Part shown: positions 25,340 through 33,972 of the stretch, piece after piece
Layout of the letters: every line of letters starts with the position of its first letter
Position numbering within the stretch: position 1 is the stretch's first letter
NCBI GenBank assembly: GCA_028873845.1
Contig: JAPPNO010000001.1
Location: forward strand, 46,993 to 109,161
DNA: 62,169 nucleotides
From: Gemmatimonadota bacterium
GTDB lineage: Bacteria; Gemmatimonadota; Gemmatimonadetes; Longimicrobiales; Gaopeijiaceae
Reading direction: 5' to 3'
Notes under the pieces: model-generated
Seen by the model: the letters and a program-made list of their open reading frames with translations, nothing else
Told to the model about the DNA's origin: nothing
The model's database searches: none
Position numbers and translations under genes: made by a program

Positions 25340-25687
25340 TGACCGCTGGCCGGGATCGATCCCCTGCCCTTCGGCAAGATCGCGGAGGACGGACGCGCCT
25401 TTCGCGGTGGAGGAAAGGGGGTCTTCGCCGGCGGCCTCCGGTTTCTCGTCGGCGTCCCGTTGGCCCTCCTCGGAGGACTGTTCCCGATCTGGGGCATCGC
25501 CACAATCGGGTGGAAGAACCCGCCGGGGGTGAGGGACGGGTTCTTTCCGTCGGGGCCCCTACCGGTCCACCCGGAACCCGCGGTACCTCGGCAACACTCT
25601 GATCCTGCCCGGCCTCGGCACCGTCGCCCGCAACGTCTCCGGCTTCGTCCGCTCCGATCCTTCGTCGCCCCGGACTGCTCGGCCTAG
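25340..25687 (+). pseudogene. isoprenylcysteine/phospholipid methyltransferase-like membrane protein, decayed
   Basis: A membrane segment (LRFLVGVPLALLGGLFPIWG) is followed by WKNPPGVRDGFFPSGP and then, one base later, YRSTRNPRYLGNTLILPGLG. This gives the GPYRxxRxPxYxG motif of ICMT/PEMT methyltransferases, broken by one extra C in a CCCC run near 25556-25560. The N-terminal part is not recoverable. A single indel in a homopolymer leaves open that this is a sequencing error in a real gene. Confidence 0.5.
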
Positions 25688-26439
25688 CCGGAGGGCAACC
25701 GCAATACCGGTTCTCCCGCTTCGTCAAGGATCTGAATCGCAGCCTCTCCGCTCGCGGGAGCCTCGATGACGATCCTCGGCCGCCCCTCGCCATCCCGTAG
25801 CGTCAGGTTCGCCGCGCCGTCCGGGCCGGATCCCACGAAGGCCCGCGCAGTGCCGAAGAGCTCGCGCAGACGGGCCTCGCGGCCCTCCTCCGGCATCGCG
25901 GCCACGGCGGCGTTGAGTTCGTCGCGTGATGCGCCTAGGGCGAGGCCCAGCTCGGCCAACGACTCGGCGATCGATATGGGGGGGCGGTCGCTGACGGTCA
26001 GGCCGGAGCTGGACCCGGCGGGGCTCTGGTAGTGGTGAAGCACCACGGTCTGGTCCTGCTCGTACGCGTCCAGCGAAAAGTGCCGCGCGGCCGAATAGCC
26101 GTCCTCCGTCTCGACCGTGCCGAACAGCATGCCGCCGACCTCGTCACCCTGCCCATCGAAGAAGATGATGGAGGGACGGCCCCGCCGCTCCTCCTCCTGG
26201 CCCGCCATCAGCTGCTGTCCGTCGACGGTCGCCACGGCGGGGCGCTCGGAGTTCGCCAGGACGATGGCGAGTTCCCCGGTAGGCTCCACGACCTCGAGGC
26301 GCTCGACGCGGACCACCGGAGGCACCGGACCGCCCCGACCGGTCCGGCGGAGTTCAGTCCCGATCCAGGCGACAGCGACGAGGACCAGCCCGGCCCAGAG
26401 GAGTGCGACCTGCCGCCGAAGCTTCTGAAGACTGTCCAT
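25684..26439 (-). CDS. single-pass membrane-anchored protein of unknown function
   Basis: 251 residues starting at 26439, behind GAGGGAGAG. One transmembrane helix near the N terminus (VALLWAGLVLVAVAWIG), then a periplasmic part of two similar beta-rich units with the pattern LxLRDxxGRPRIVIEA and ILDEAGEPVLRLP, separated by a helical middle. I do not recognise the family. Composition and codon use match its neighbours, so the gene looks intact. It is convergent with the methyltransferase remnant, with a 4-base overlap. Confidence 0.65.
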   Translation of the reverse strand: MDSLQKLRRQVALLWAGLVLVAVAWIGTELRRTGRGGPVPPVVRVERLEVVEPTGELAIVLANSERPAVATVDGQQLMAGQEEERRGRPSIIFFDGQGDEVGGMLFGTVETEDGYSAARHFSLDAYEQDQTVVLHHYQSPAGSSSGLTVSDRPPISIAESLAELGLALGASRDELNAAVAAMPEEGREARLRELFGTARAFVGSGPDGAANLTLRDGEGRPRIVIEAPASGEAAIQILDEAGEPVLRLPSG

Positions 26440-26821
26440 CGGTTCTCTCCCTCTGTCGTCAGGCATGGGCACTCGGGCAGAGCGGCTGCCCAAGTCGCCT
26501 CGATGGATCGAGGCCGGGCAGACGAGCGTGCATGGAGATGGATGCGCCGGTTCCGGGACGCGTCGGATGCGGACGCCCGATCCCGGGAGCGCGCCCGGCG
26601 TGGACGCGTGAGCGACCGCCGCGGCGACCGGCTCCCACCGGACCGGGGAGGCTTCCTGTCGACCTCGGGATCACTCAGCTCCCAGGGTAGCACCCGCTTG
26701 TAGGGTCCGCGCCGGGTACACAATTGAGACGCTTTCGCCGAGGAACGCCAGCGAATCGCCGGCAGCAGGCTCTTCCTCTCGCAACAACCCCAGCCGGATC
26801 TCGCTCGACATGCACCCCGGC
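26440..26821. other. intergenic, nothing supported
   Basis: 382 bases with shadow ORFs only. Confidence 0.45.
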
Positions 26822-26972
26822 CTCGGAGCTTCGACTTGGGCTGCGGCCTCGTCGAACCCGTCCGGCCTATTGCTGCCGGGGAACCGCCCGCAGCCGACGG
26901 CTTCCTGAACGACTACCCGACGGTCGAGGGCGCACGCCGTCGCGCTGCTGGAACGGGTGACGGCAAGACTGG
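26822..26972 (+). pseudogene. DUF433 antitoxin C-terminal remnant, copy 1
   Basis: Bases 26877-26972 recur at 30342-30440 with about 93% identity by eye. The frame gives GLVEPVRPIAAGEPPAADGF followed by LNDYPTV, typical of the end of DUF433 antitoxins that pair with DUF5615 toxins. Here it is joined directly to the HEAT-like gene fragment at 26973, so only a stub survives. Confidence 0.55.
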
Positions 26973-27198
26973 ATGGACATAGCCGGGACGCTCAGGAGCT
27001 ACGACGGGAAGCGGGTCGCCCCATTCCGTGCGGTGGCCGAAGCGGTACGGGACGCGTCCGAGCGCGCAGTGCCGCGGCTCCTGGATCTCGCGGCGAGCGA
27101 CGAGGCCGCCCTTCAGGTCGGCGCCATATGGGTGATCAAGTGGCTGGCCGCGCGAGGAGACGGGCCGCGCGGAGAGTCCACCGCGCGGGTCATCGACC
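26973..27198 (+). pseudogene. 5' piece of HEAT-like gene (copy of 32852)
   Basis: The first 75 codons are nearly the same as those of the intact gene at 32852 (shared start MDIAGTLRSYDGKRVAPFR), with scattered substitutions. The similarity ends within TCGACC at 27193-27198, where the sequence switches to a mutM-like segment in another frame. Confidence 0.8.
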
Positions 27199-27528
27199 GG
27201 GGAACTCCGCCGCCTGTACGAGGCCACCCGTGCCTCTCTCCGCGAATGGATCGAGCGTCTGCAGGCCGAAGCGGGCGGGGAGTTCCCGAAAAAGGTCACC
27301 GCGTTCCACCCTGCCATGGCCGCCCACGGAAAGTTCGGGAAACCATGTCCCCGGTGCGGCATCCCGATTCAGCGCATCGTCTACGCCAGTCGCGAGACAA
27401 ACTATTGTCCCGAGTGCCAGACGCGGGGCAGGCTTCTGGCGGATCGGGCGCTGTCGCGCCTCCTGAAGAGGGACTGGCCGCGCACGCTACAGGAACTGGA
27501 AGCGATTCGCACGCCGGGCAGGGCATGA
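27193..27528 (+). pseudogene. 3' piece of mutM-like gene (copy of 22539-22875)
   Basis: Diverged copy of the last 110 codons of the MutM-like gene at 21967, including the whole zinc finger ([10 protein letters not shown]...CPEC) and the closing RTPGR. It is out of frame with the HEAT-like piece in front of it. ATG at 27316 opens a 70-codon frame covering the zinc finger only. Confidence 0.8.
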
Positions 27529-27529
27529 G

Positions 27530-28145
27530 CGTTCACCTTGTCTGGTCCCACGAAACGGCTCGAACCACTCATCATACACTCGCGCATGCGATTTCCTGTC
27601 AGGTCCGCCGGCGTCCCGGACCAGTGCGACCATGCTCGCACACGTGGAGGTGTTGCGCCCCAGCGACTGCAGGAATCGTCCGACCTTCACCGGATCCCGG
27701 TCCGAGCCGTCCACCCGCGGGATGTCGGTCCGGCAGACTTCGTCGAGGTAATCCCGGTTCTCCGCCATGGCGTCGTCATCGGAGAGCGGCGGATCACCGA
27801 ACGACGAGCCGAGATGTCCGGGCCAGCCGCCCACGCACACGAGTTCGGCGAGCACGCGTACGGCCAGGTTCGCCACGGACGCGGGAACCGGATCACCGGC
27901 CAGCAGCCGCGCGAGTGATACTTCGCCGCTCGACCGCCTCAGCTCCAGAAGCGACATCGGCCGCCACCGCAACCGGCGGATGCGCCCCGCTCCGGTGTGC
28001 CGGGTGATGTCGTCGGGCGGAACAGCCGAACCGGTCAGGATGAAGTGTCCCCGGCCCGCACGGTCATCGACTTCGTGGCCCACATGGTTCCATATGTCGG
28101 ACACAAGTTGCCACTCGTCGACTAGGCGGGACGTCTTCCCCTGTA
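27530..28145 (-). pseudogene. DUF4143-type AAA ATPase, internally deleted and truncated
   Basis: The minus strand reads GKTSRLVDEWQL, fusing the Walker A lysine region straight to the segment after Walker B, so about 60 residues are missing. It then follows the family through GHFILTGSAVPPDD, GRIRRLRWRPMSLLEL and the start of DUF4143 to KSHARVYDEWFEPFRGTR. The C-terminal nuclease-like part is absent. The 5' end is flanked by the IS3 end at 28160 and the 3' end abuts the mutM remnant. Confidence 0.65.
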
Positions 28146-28159
28146 GATGGAATCCGGGA

Positions 28160-28376
28160 TCGGCCCCGGCGGACTTCGAGGAGCTCCACCGTGCGGCCTG
28201 AGGCGGTCTCGCAGGAGCGGGGAGAGGGCGGAGGCTACATGGTTCCGCCCTCTCCTCGTATCATCGGCGCACCACGCCGCCACACCACACCCCAGAGGAG
28301 GAAGGAAAAGAAAGAAAACAGAGAACAGGAACCCAAAGAGTTCACCGTCCGTCAAAGCGGGTCAGGTCCATGACCG
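28160..28376 (+). mobile_element. right-hand end of an IS3-like element (solo remnant)
   Basis: Begins with gcggacttcgaggagctcc, the codons of the transposase ending ADFEELHRA. It continues through about 170 untranslated bases that match the end of the IS3-like remnant at 55876-56205 (shared blocks ggagagggcggaggctac and aaagaaagaaaacagag). The final ccgtcaaagcgggtcaggtc is probably the terminal inverted repeat. No other part of the element is present here. Confidence 0.65.
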
Positions 28377-28410
28377 CAACTGGAGTTAGCCTGGAGTTGT
28401 GTATGGTGTA

Positions 28411-28443
28411 TTGAAAGTTGATCGATAATCGTTCATATTTCAA
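28411..28443 (+). promoter_or_regulatory. candidate promoter and inverted repeat over the DUF4143 ATPase start
   Basis: A local AT-rich island with TTGAAA at 28411-28416 and CATATT 17 bases later at 28434-28439, a fair sigma-70-like pair that leaves an almost leaderless ATG at 28443. TTGAAA and TTTCAA (28438-28443) are inverted repeats, the right arm touching the start codon. A similar arrangement precedes the related gene at 37526. Confidence 0.4.
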
Positions 28444-29612
28444 TGATTATGATTCCCCGAAAGCAGCACTTGGCTCGAATCCGGCTTCTGTTGGACGAGT
28501 TCCCGGTCGTCGCCCTCCTTGGCGCGCGACAGGTTGGCAAGACCACCCTCGCCCGGTCAATGGCGGAGGCGCACCAGGATCCCGTGGCCTGGTTCGATCT
28601 GGAAGACCCGGTCGATCTCGCCCGGCTGGAAACGCCCGGACTCGAGCTTCGGCCCCTGCGTGGCTTGGTGGTCCTGGACGAGATCCATCGGCTGCCGGAT
28701 ATCTTCCAACTGCTGCGCGTTCTTGCCGATCGTCCCGGGTCCCCGGCCCGCTTCCTCGTTCTCGGGAGCGCCTCGACCGAACTGCTCCGGCAGACCTCGG
28801 AGTCGCTCGCCGGGCGCGTCGCCTTTCACGTTCTCGACGGTTTCGACCTTACGGAAGTCGATGACTTGGAGCGGCTGTGGCTGCACGGCAGCTTCCCGCG
28901 ATCGTACCTGGCAAGCTCGGATTCCGCCAGCCGCCGCTGGCGCGACGGCTTCATCCAGACACTTCTGGCCCGCGATCTTCCGGACCTCGGCAGCACTATC
29001 CCGTCGGCGACACTGCGTCGGTTCTGGACGATGCTCGCCCACTGGCACGGCCAACTCTGGAACGGCGCCGAGTTCGGACGGGCATTCGGCGTCTCCCATA
29101 CCACCGTGCGGCGCTATCTGGACCTGCTGACCTCGGTATTCGTGGTTCGTCAGCTCGAGCCCTGGTTCGAGAACATCAGCAAGCGGCAGGTGCGCTCTCC
29201 CAAGGTCTACATCGCGGACTCGGGCATCCTCCACGCGCTGCTCGGGCTCACTGACCGGACGGATGTAACGTCACATCCCAAGGTCGGGGCTTCGTGGGAG
29301 GGGTTCGTCATCCAGCAGATTGTCCAGGTGATGCGGGCGCCGCCGGAGCTCTGCTTCCACTGGTCGACGCACACGGGCGCGGAACTCGACCTGCTGGTGC
29401 TCGATGGATCGAGGCGCTACGGATTCGAGGTGAAGCGTTCGGAGGCGCCGCGGTTGACGCGGTCGATGCGGTCGGCGGTGGAGACGCTGGGACTGGACCG
29501 ACTTGATGTGGTGCACGCGGGGGCGGAGCGGTATCGGCTGGCGGAGAAGGTGCGTGCGCTGCCGGCGGGCGAGTTGGTCCTAGAGTTGCGAGGGTCGGCG
29601 AGGGCGAGGTGA
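28443..29612 (+). CDS. DUF4143-type AAA ATPase, intact
   Basis: 389 residues, full length for this family. Walker A is GARQVGKTT; Walker B is VVLDEIHRLPD; the sensor is VLGSAS. The DUF4143 part carries the winged-helix-like GVSHTTVRRYLDLLTSVFVVRQLEPW and KVYIADSGILHALLG, and the C-terminal nuclease-like fold has THTGAELDLLVL and YGFEVKRSEAP. Such proteins are very common and often occur as repeated accessory genes; their function is not established. Three further relatives lie in this window, all broken. ATG at 28443 is chosen, with 28449 as an alternative. Confidence 0.85.
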   Translation: MIMIPRKQHLARIRLLLDEFPVVALLGARQVGKTTLARSMAEAHQDPVAWFDLEDPVDLARLETPGLELRPLRGLVVLDEIHRLPDIFQLLRVLADRPGSPARFLVLGSASTELLRQTSESLAGRVAFHVLDGFDLTEVDDLERLWLHGSFPRSYLASSDSASRRWRDGFIQTLLARDLPDLGSTIPSATLRRFWTMLAHWHGQLWNGAEFGRAFGVSHTTVRRYLDLLTSVFVVRQLEPWFENISKRQVRSPKVYIADSGILHALLGLTDRTDVTSHPKVGASWEGFVIQQIVQVMRAPPELCFHWSTHTGAELDLLVLDGSRRYGFEVKRSEAPRLTRSMRSAVETLGLDRLDVVHAGAERYRLAEKVRALPAGELVLELRGSARAR

Positions 29613-30059
29613 AGATTCTCCGGCTTGCAGTCACTCGTCGGCGGTCTGGGTGGAACCGCACTCATTGTCCTTCCACGCCCAAGAGCATCCTCGTTGGGTG
29701 CCTTGGACCACTTGTTGCCCCCCCCCACAAACGCTGGCCCGCGCGTGGTGGATCGCCTCGGACATCCGATCTCGCCATCGTCAGGCGGCGCGTGGACGAC
29801 GCTCTCGCGGCGGTCCGGCCTTGCGGCGCGGCGTAGCCGGCCTCGCTCACCGCCGCCAGTCCGGAGGCTGTTGGAGAGTCGGAGACGAAGCGCCCATCGC
29901 ACGATCTTGCCGTCGTCCCACTGCCGGACCGTCAGCTCCCTGAAATTGCGCTGGCCGGCTCCGCACCGAGCTTACCGCGCGACGAAGGAGGTGGGCGCCA
30001 CCGGCGCGCGCGAACGACGAGGTCCCTCGGGGCCAATCCGATAGCCCCGCTTCGGTCCG
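29613..30059. other. about 450 bases without a supported gene
   Basis: Only shadow frames. A C8 run at 29717-29724 would be prone to read errors. Confidence 0.45.
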
Positions 30060-30350
30060 TTATCTCCACGCGGGATAGAATCCGGCCCTTGTGAGAATAC
30101 CGATCTCGTTGCCGTCGGCGCCGGTGTTGATGGTTACAGCAATCTGGCAATTGGCCGGATAGCCTGCTGCCTGTACTGCGCGATCGACTCTTTCTCCAAA
30201 GCTGGCCACTTGCTCCGCCTCAGATTCTCCTTGCGGAGAGTCCTCCAGCACGCTCACGAGCGACGGGGGAATCGTTCGGCGCAACTCAGTGCCAAGGACC
30301 CAGTGCTCGTGCACCGCAACGCTGAACCAGCCATCCTGATGTCCGGGAAC
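30060..30350 (-). CDS. hypothetical protein, probably 5'-truncated
   Basis: About 95 residues with sensible protein composition: GWFSVAVHEHWVLGTELRR, then an acidic stretch, then GYPANCQIAVTINTGADGNE and GILTRAGFYPAWR at the stop. The frame remains open upstream to 30629 but that part overlaps the DUF433/DUF5615 remnant on the other strand, so the true N terminus was probably replaced. I do not recognise the family. Confidence 0.4.
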   Translation of the reverse strand, partial: VPGHQDGWFSVAVHEHWVLGTELRRTIPPSLVSVLEDSPQGESEAEQVASFGERVDRAVQAAGYPANCQIAVTINTGADGNEIGILTRAGFYPAWR

Positions 30351-30533
30351 CGCCCGCGGCCGACGGCTTCCTGAACGACTACCCGACGGTCTCGAGGGCG
30401 CGAGCCGTCGCGCTGCTTGAACGGGTGACGGCAAGACTGGTGGCCGATGACGGATCAACGTGCTGGTGGCCGAATCCGCGCCGGGGCGGCTCGCCGCGGC
30501 GTTTCCCGAGTCGTTCGGAGCGCACACGGTGTA
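30342..30533 (+). pseudogene. DUF433/DUF5615 antitoxin-toxin remnant, copy 2
   Basis: The antitoxin end reads EPPAADGFLNDYPTVSRARA and VALLERVTARL. It runs into the first 27 codons of a DUF5615 PIN-like toxin (RINVLVAESAPGRLAAAFPE) that ends at a TAG at 30533. The expected ATG-Arg start of the toxin is broken by one extra C (atgacggatc). Compare the shorter remnant at 26822-26972. Confidence 0.5.
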
Positions 30534-30653
30534 GCAGGTGGATTCGACCGCATGGTTGACCGGGACGCCCGTGCGGGGCTCGCGCACGGGGCGGCTCGAC
30601 CCCGACAGATGCACTGCTGAACGCTCCACCGACCACGACGGAGAAGCGCCGCC

Positions 30654-31970
30654 ATGTTCGATTCACCAGGGTCTCGGGTCATCGCTCTGAGTGCCGCGCT
30701 GGCGCTCCTGGCGGCATGCGGAGATCCCATCGGCCCCGGTGACCCGGGACTGCCTCTCGAGGAGCTTCCTAGGCCACTCACGCTCGGCGAGGCCACGGTC
30801 ATCGAACGCTCGAACGTCTTCGGTATCGACCTGTTGCGGGAGGTACTCGAAGCCGACGACCGAACCAACGTCGTTCTCTCACCTCTGAGCGCCTCCATGG
30901 TCCTCGCGATGACCCTGAACGGGGCGGCCGGGACGACTCTGGACGGCATGCGCACCGCTCTCCGGCTGGAGGGTCTGTCGCACACGGAGATCAACGATTC
31001 GTATCGGGGGCTGACGAGCCTTCTCACCGGCCTCGACCCGCTGGTGGAGGTATCGATCGCGAACTCTGTGTGGGCCAACGAGCGGTATTCCTTCTACCGG
31101 GCCTTCTTCGATGCCGTCACCGATCACTTCGGTGGGAGAGCCGAATCGAGAGACTTCGGTGACCCGAACACCCTGAGGGAGATCAACGCCTGGGTAGACC
31201 GGAGCACGCGAGGGCTGATCGAACGCATTCTGGAGGAAGGAGAGTTCGATCCCGGCCTCGCTCTCCTTCTCCTGAACGCCGTCTACTTCGACGGCCGCTG
31301 GAGGGCGGGCTTCGATCCCGAAGACACGGGACCGGGGGCGTTCACCCGGGACGACGGCTCGACCGTCACTGTGGACATGATGCACCTGACCGATGTGGAG
31401 CTTCCCTACGGGCGGACGGATGATCTCGTGGCAGTCGAGCTACCCTACGGGCGCGGAGCGTACTCGATGGTCGTTGCCCTGCCGCGGGGAGGGACGCCCA
31501 GGGAGGTCCTGGCGGGGATGGATGCGAGCGGCTGGGATGCGCTGGTCGGATCGTTCGAGCCCCGCGTGCTAGATGGCCTTGCTCTCCCGCGCTTCGTGAT
31601 GGAATACGACTCGTTTCTGAACGATGCGCTGACCGATATGGGCATGGGGATCGCGTTCACCAGGCAGGCCGACTTTTCCGACATCTCTCCCGAGCCTCTC
31701 TGCATGGACTTCGTGCGGCAGAAGACCTTTATCGAGGTCGACGAGGCGGGTACCCGGGCGGCGGCCGTGACGGCCGTCGGGGTCAGGGCTGTATCGTTCT
31801 TCGGCTTCCAGGTGGATCGTCCCTTTCTCTTCGCTATACGCGAACGTCTCTCCGGCACCATCCTGTTCATCGGCGTGATCGGAGACCCAACCGTCAGGGA
31901 CTCCGGCCCGGCGGAGTTGCCCGACCCCTGCGATGGGCGCGTCTGGCGGGGACACGCGGACAGGGGATGA
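30654..31970 (+). CDS. serpin-family protease inhibitor, lipoprotein
   Basis: 438 residues. Lipobox ALLAACGD puts the mature protein on a membrane surface, outside the cytoplasm. The serpin fold follows: NVVLSPLSASMVLAMTLNGA, LNAVYFDGRW, and the reactive-loop hinge FIEVDEAGTRAAAVTAV, whose run of small residues after Gly-Thr fits an inhibitory serpin. The RPFLF motif follows the loop. By spacing from the hinge, the scissile bond would lie near VRAVS, perhaps Val-Ser, which would favour elastase- or subtilisin-like targets. It lies in the decayed repeat zone yet is itself intact. The last 25 residues are an extra tail beyond the serpin fold. Confidence 0.9.
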   Translation: MFDSPGSRVIALSAALALLAACGDPIGPGDPGLPLEELPRPLTLGEATVIERSNVFGIDLLREVLEADDRTNVVLSPLSASMVLAMTLNGAAGTTLDGMRTALRLEGLSHTEINDSYRGLTSLLTGLDPLVEVSIANSVWANERYSFYRAFFDAVTDHFGGRAESRDFGDPNTLREINAWVDRSTRGLIERILEEGEFDPGLALLLLNAVYFDGRWRAGFDPEDTGPGAFTRDDGSTVTVDMMHLTDVELPYGRTDDLVAVELPYGRGAYSMVVALPRGGTPREVLAGMDASGWDALVGSFEPRVLDGLALPRFVMEYDSFLNDALTDMGMGIAFTRQADFSDISPEPLCMDFVRQKTFIEVDEAGTRAAAVTAVGVRAVSFFGFQVDRPFLFAIRERLSGTILFIGVIGDPTVRDSGPAELPDPCDGRVWRGHADRG

Positions 31971-32083
31971 GGCCTGCCTCCCGTCCTGCCTCGACGTCAT
32001 TCCACAAGAGCGTCCCGGCTCGGTCCGGCGGTGAGACTGCAGCCCAGGGACAGGACTCTGGCGAGGCGGAGCCAGAGGTGCAT

Positions 32084-32840
32084 GGCTGCCCTCCACGGAC
32101 AGGACTCTCGCCGCGGCCGGACCGGAGCTGGCGGCTGCGTGGGTGAGCGGGTCGCCATCGGAATCGTAGAAGAAGGGCGAGAGGTCTACGGCGACCGTCT
32201 CCCCGCTCGGCACAGCTTGGGACGGGTGCGGGCCCATGGCTACAGGTTCCCCGTTCGGCACCGTCACCGAGACGGCCTGCCGAGCCGATAACCCCTCGGG
32301 ATCGCCTCCTCTGACCGTGATCCGCGCATCTCCCCGGACGACGCCCCTGACCGTTGTCAGGTGGTCCTCCGTCCCCGCCGTAACTGACGCCATGTTCTCA
32401 CTTACAGCGCTGTAGCTCAGCGGGTTTCCATCCGGGACTTCGAAGTCAGGGGATGCGCATACCTTGAATCTCTTCCCAGCGGTGAGCGTCTGGGACAGGA
32501 TGCTGTTCATTGTACGGCGTCCGCGATTGGGCACCGTCACGTCGAGGGTTTGTCGAGCCGGCATTGCGCCGGGATCGGCTGCTCTGACCGTCACCGCGGC
32601 TGCTCCGACTTCAAGCGGAGTCACCGACCGAAGGCTTCAGTGACCGACACAGAAACCACTGTCATACTTGAGGTTGCAGCCATGTGGGCTAGGTTGTCAC
32701 GATCCCGATTGTGGAAGTACGTGGAGAGATCCACCGTTGCCATCTGGCCAGGGTTGGCGGTCTTTGCGGGGCTCGTGCGGACCAGAGTCGGCTCTCGGCT
32801 GGGGACGGCAACAGCTACGGCGTGCATCGCCGCGCGAATT
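32084..32840 (-). pseudogene. cadherin-like/Ig-like repeat protein, decayed
   Basis: Three successive modules of about 85-90 residues can be read on the minus strand. Each has a 'pdqtv..G' lead, an acidic core and a VTVPN end: VDLSTYFHNRDRDNLAH, then FEVPDGNPLSYSAVSE with SARQAVSVTVPN, then VDLSPFFYDSDGDPLTHAAA. A frameshift lies near 32624. The gene is cut at one side by the HEAT-like gene and runs out before 32050 on the other. Such tandem modules normally form large surface proteins. Confidence 0.6.
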
Positions 32841-32851
32841 GAGGGAGCACG

Positions 32852-33370
32852 ATGGACATAGCCGGCACGCTCAGGAGCTACGACGGGAAGCGGGTCGCCC
32901 CATTCCGTGCGGTGGCCGAAGCGGTACGGGACACGCCCGAGCGTGCAGTGCCGCAGCTCCTCGATCTCGCGGCGGGCGACGAGGCCGCGCTTCAGGTCGG
33001 CGCCACATGGGTAATCAAGTGGCTTGCCGAGCGCGGGGACGCGCCGCGCGGGGAGTCCACCGCGCGGGTTATCGACCTCCTCGACCATGTGGAGGAGCCG
33101 GACGGGCTCCTGCACCTCCTGCAGATACTGCCGCACATGGAGCTGCCCGCCGACCGCACCGTGGCGCTCAACCGCATCCTCAGGAGGCTCATCCGGTCGC
33201 GGCGCGTGTTCCTGCGGGCATGGGCGTACAACGGACTCGGGGTAATCGCCGCGGTGGAGCCGGGGTTCCGCGATGAGGTAGAGGCACTGTTCGCGGCAGC
33301 CGAGGAGCGGGAATCAGCGGCCGTCAGGGCGCGCATCCGACACGCGAGGGCTGGCCTGGCTTCCAGCTAG
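32852..33370 (+). CDS. HEAT-like repeat protein
   Basis: 172 residues, all-helical with repeating hydrophobic pattern: DEAALQVGATWVIKWLAERG, DGLLHLLQILPHMELPAD, FLRAWAYNGLGVIAAVEP. Looks like a complete small HEAT/armadillo-type protein; function unknown. ATG at 32852 is preceded by gagggagcac. A second, cut copy of the first 75 codons is at 26973. The gene is directly head-to-head with the decayed cadherin-like gene. Confidence 0.6.
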   Translation: MDIAGTLRSYDGKRVAPFRAVAEAVRDTPERAVPQLLDLAAGDEAALQVGATWVIKWLAERGDAPRGESTARVIDLLDHVEEPDGLLHLLQILPHMELPADRTVALNRILRRLIRSRRVFLRAWAYNGLGVIAAVEPGFRDEVEALFAAAEERESAAVRARIRHARAGLASS

Positions 33371-33443
33371 CCAGTACGGAGGCCCCGCGGCGAAGGCCGG
33401 GCGCGGGGGCAGGTTGCGCAGGGTCGCCGCGACGTGTGGGCGC

Positions 33444-33875
33444 TCAGCGGATCCCACCGCGATCCCGGTTCCGAGAAGCAGGTCCGCCGTTGCGGTTCAA
33501 GACCGCCGCCACGACCGCACCCGTGATGCCATAGGTCACTAGAGATACAGCGGCGTCACCGATCACCGTGGGCGTGGTGAACGTGTTGTCCATGGTCCCC
33601 ATCATCGTGAGGGTGACCGCCAAGCTCATCAACACCCCTGCGGTGGCCCCGGCCTTGAAGCCGTCGGCGGCATTCTCGACTCCTCTCCAGCCGAGGATGA
33701 GGACGACGAAAGCCCCCAGGAAAAGGTGGCCCAGGACCAGAGGCCCCATGGCGGGCTCGCTCCTCATGGCCGAGTTGTCGAAGAAGTCCGCCAAGACCAG
33801 CCCGTAGATGACGAAGCCCAGCACGAACAGCGTCGCACCCGCCACCAGCGTTGCCAGCAGGAAGTTCTTGTTCAT
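33444..33875 (-). CDS. four-helix membrane protein, DUF1761-like
   Basis: 144 residues from the ATG at 33875 (GGAGA upstream). Four hydrophobic helices: LLATLVAGATLFVLGFVIYG, GPLVLGHLFLGAFVVLILGW, AGATAGVLMSLAVTLTMMG and GITGAVVAAVLN. The resemblance to DUF1761 is moderate; function unknown. It is divergent from the membrane protein at 33973. Confidence 0.6.
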   Translation of the reverse strand: MNKNFLLATLVAGATLFVLGFVIYGLVLADFFDNSAMRSEPAMGPLVLGHLFLGAFVVLILGWRGVENAADGFKAGATAGVLMSLAVTLTMMGTMDNTFTTPTVIGDAAVSLVTYGITGAVVAAVLNRNGGPASRNRDRGGIR

Positions 33876-33972
33876 GATGTCTCCAGGTTGGAGGGTAAGG
33901 GCGGGATGGGTGAAGGCCGAACAGAGAGTACTGCGACGCGACCAACGTCGCAGGCGCACCAGGAGCATTGCC

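Noticed and set aside
31569-32084. C-terminal half of the 351-codon minus-strand frame
   Set aside because: It is antisense to the serpin gene; only the part before 32084 shows cadherin-like modules.
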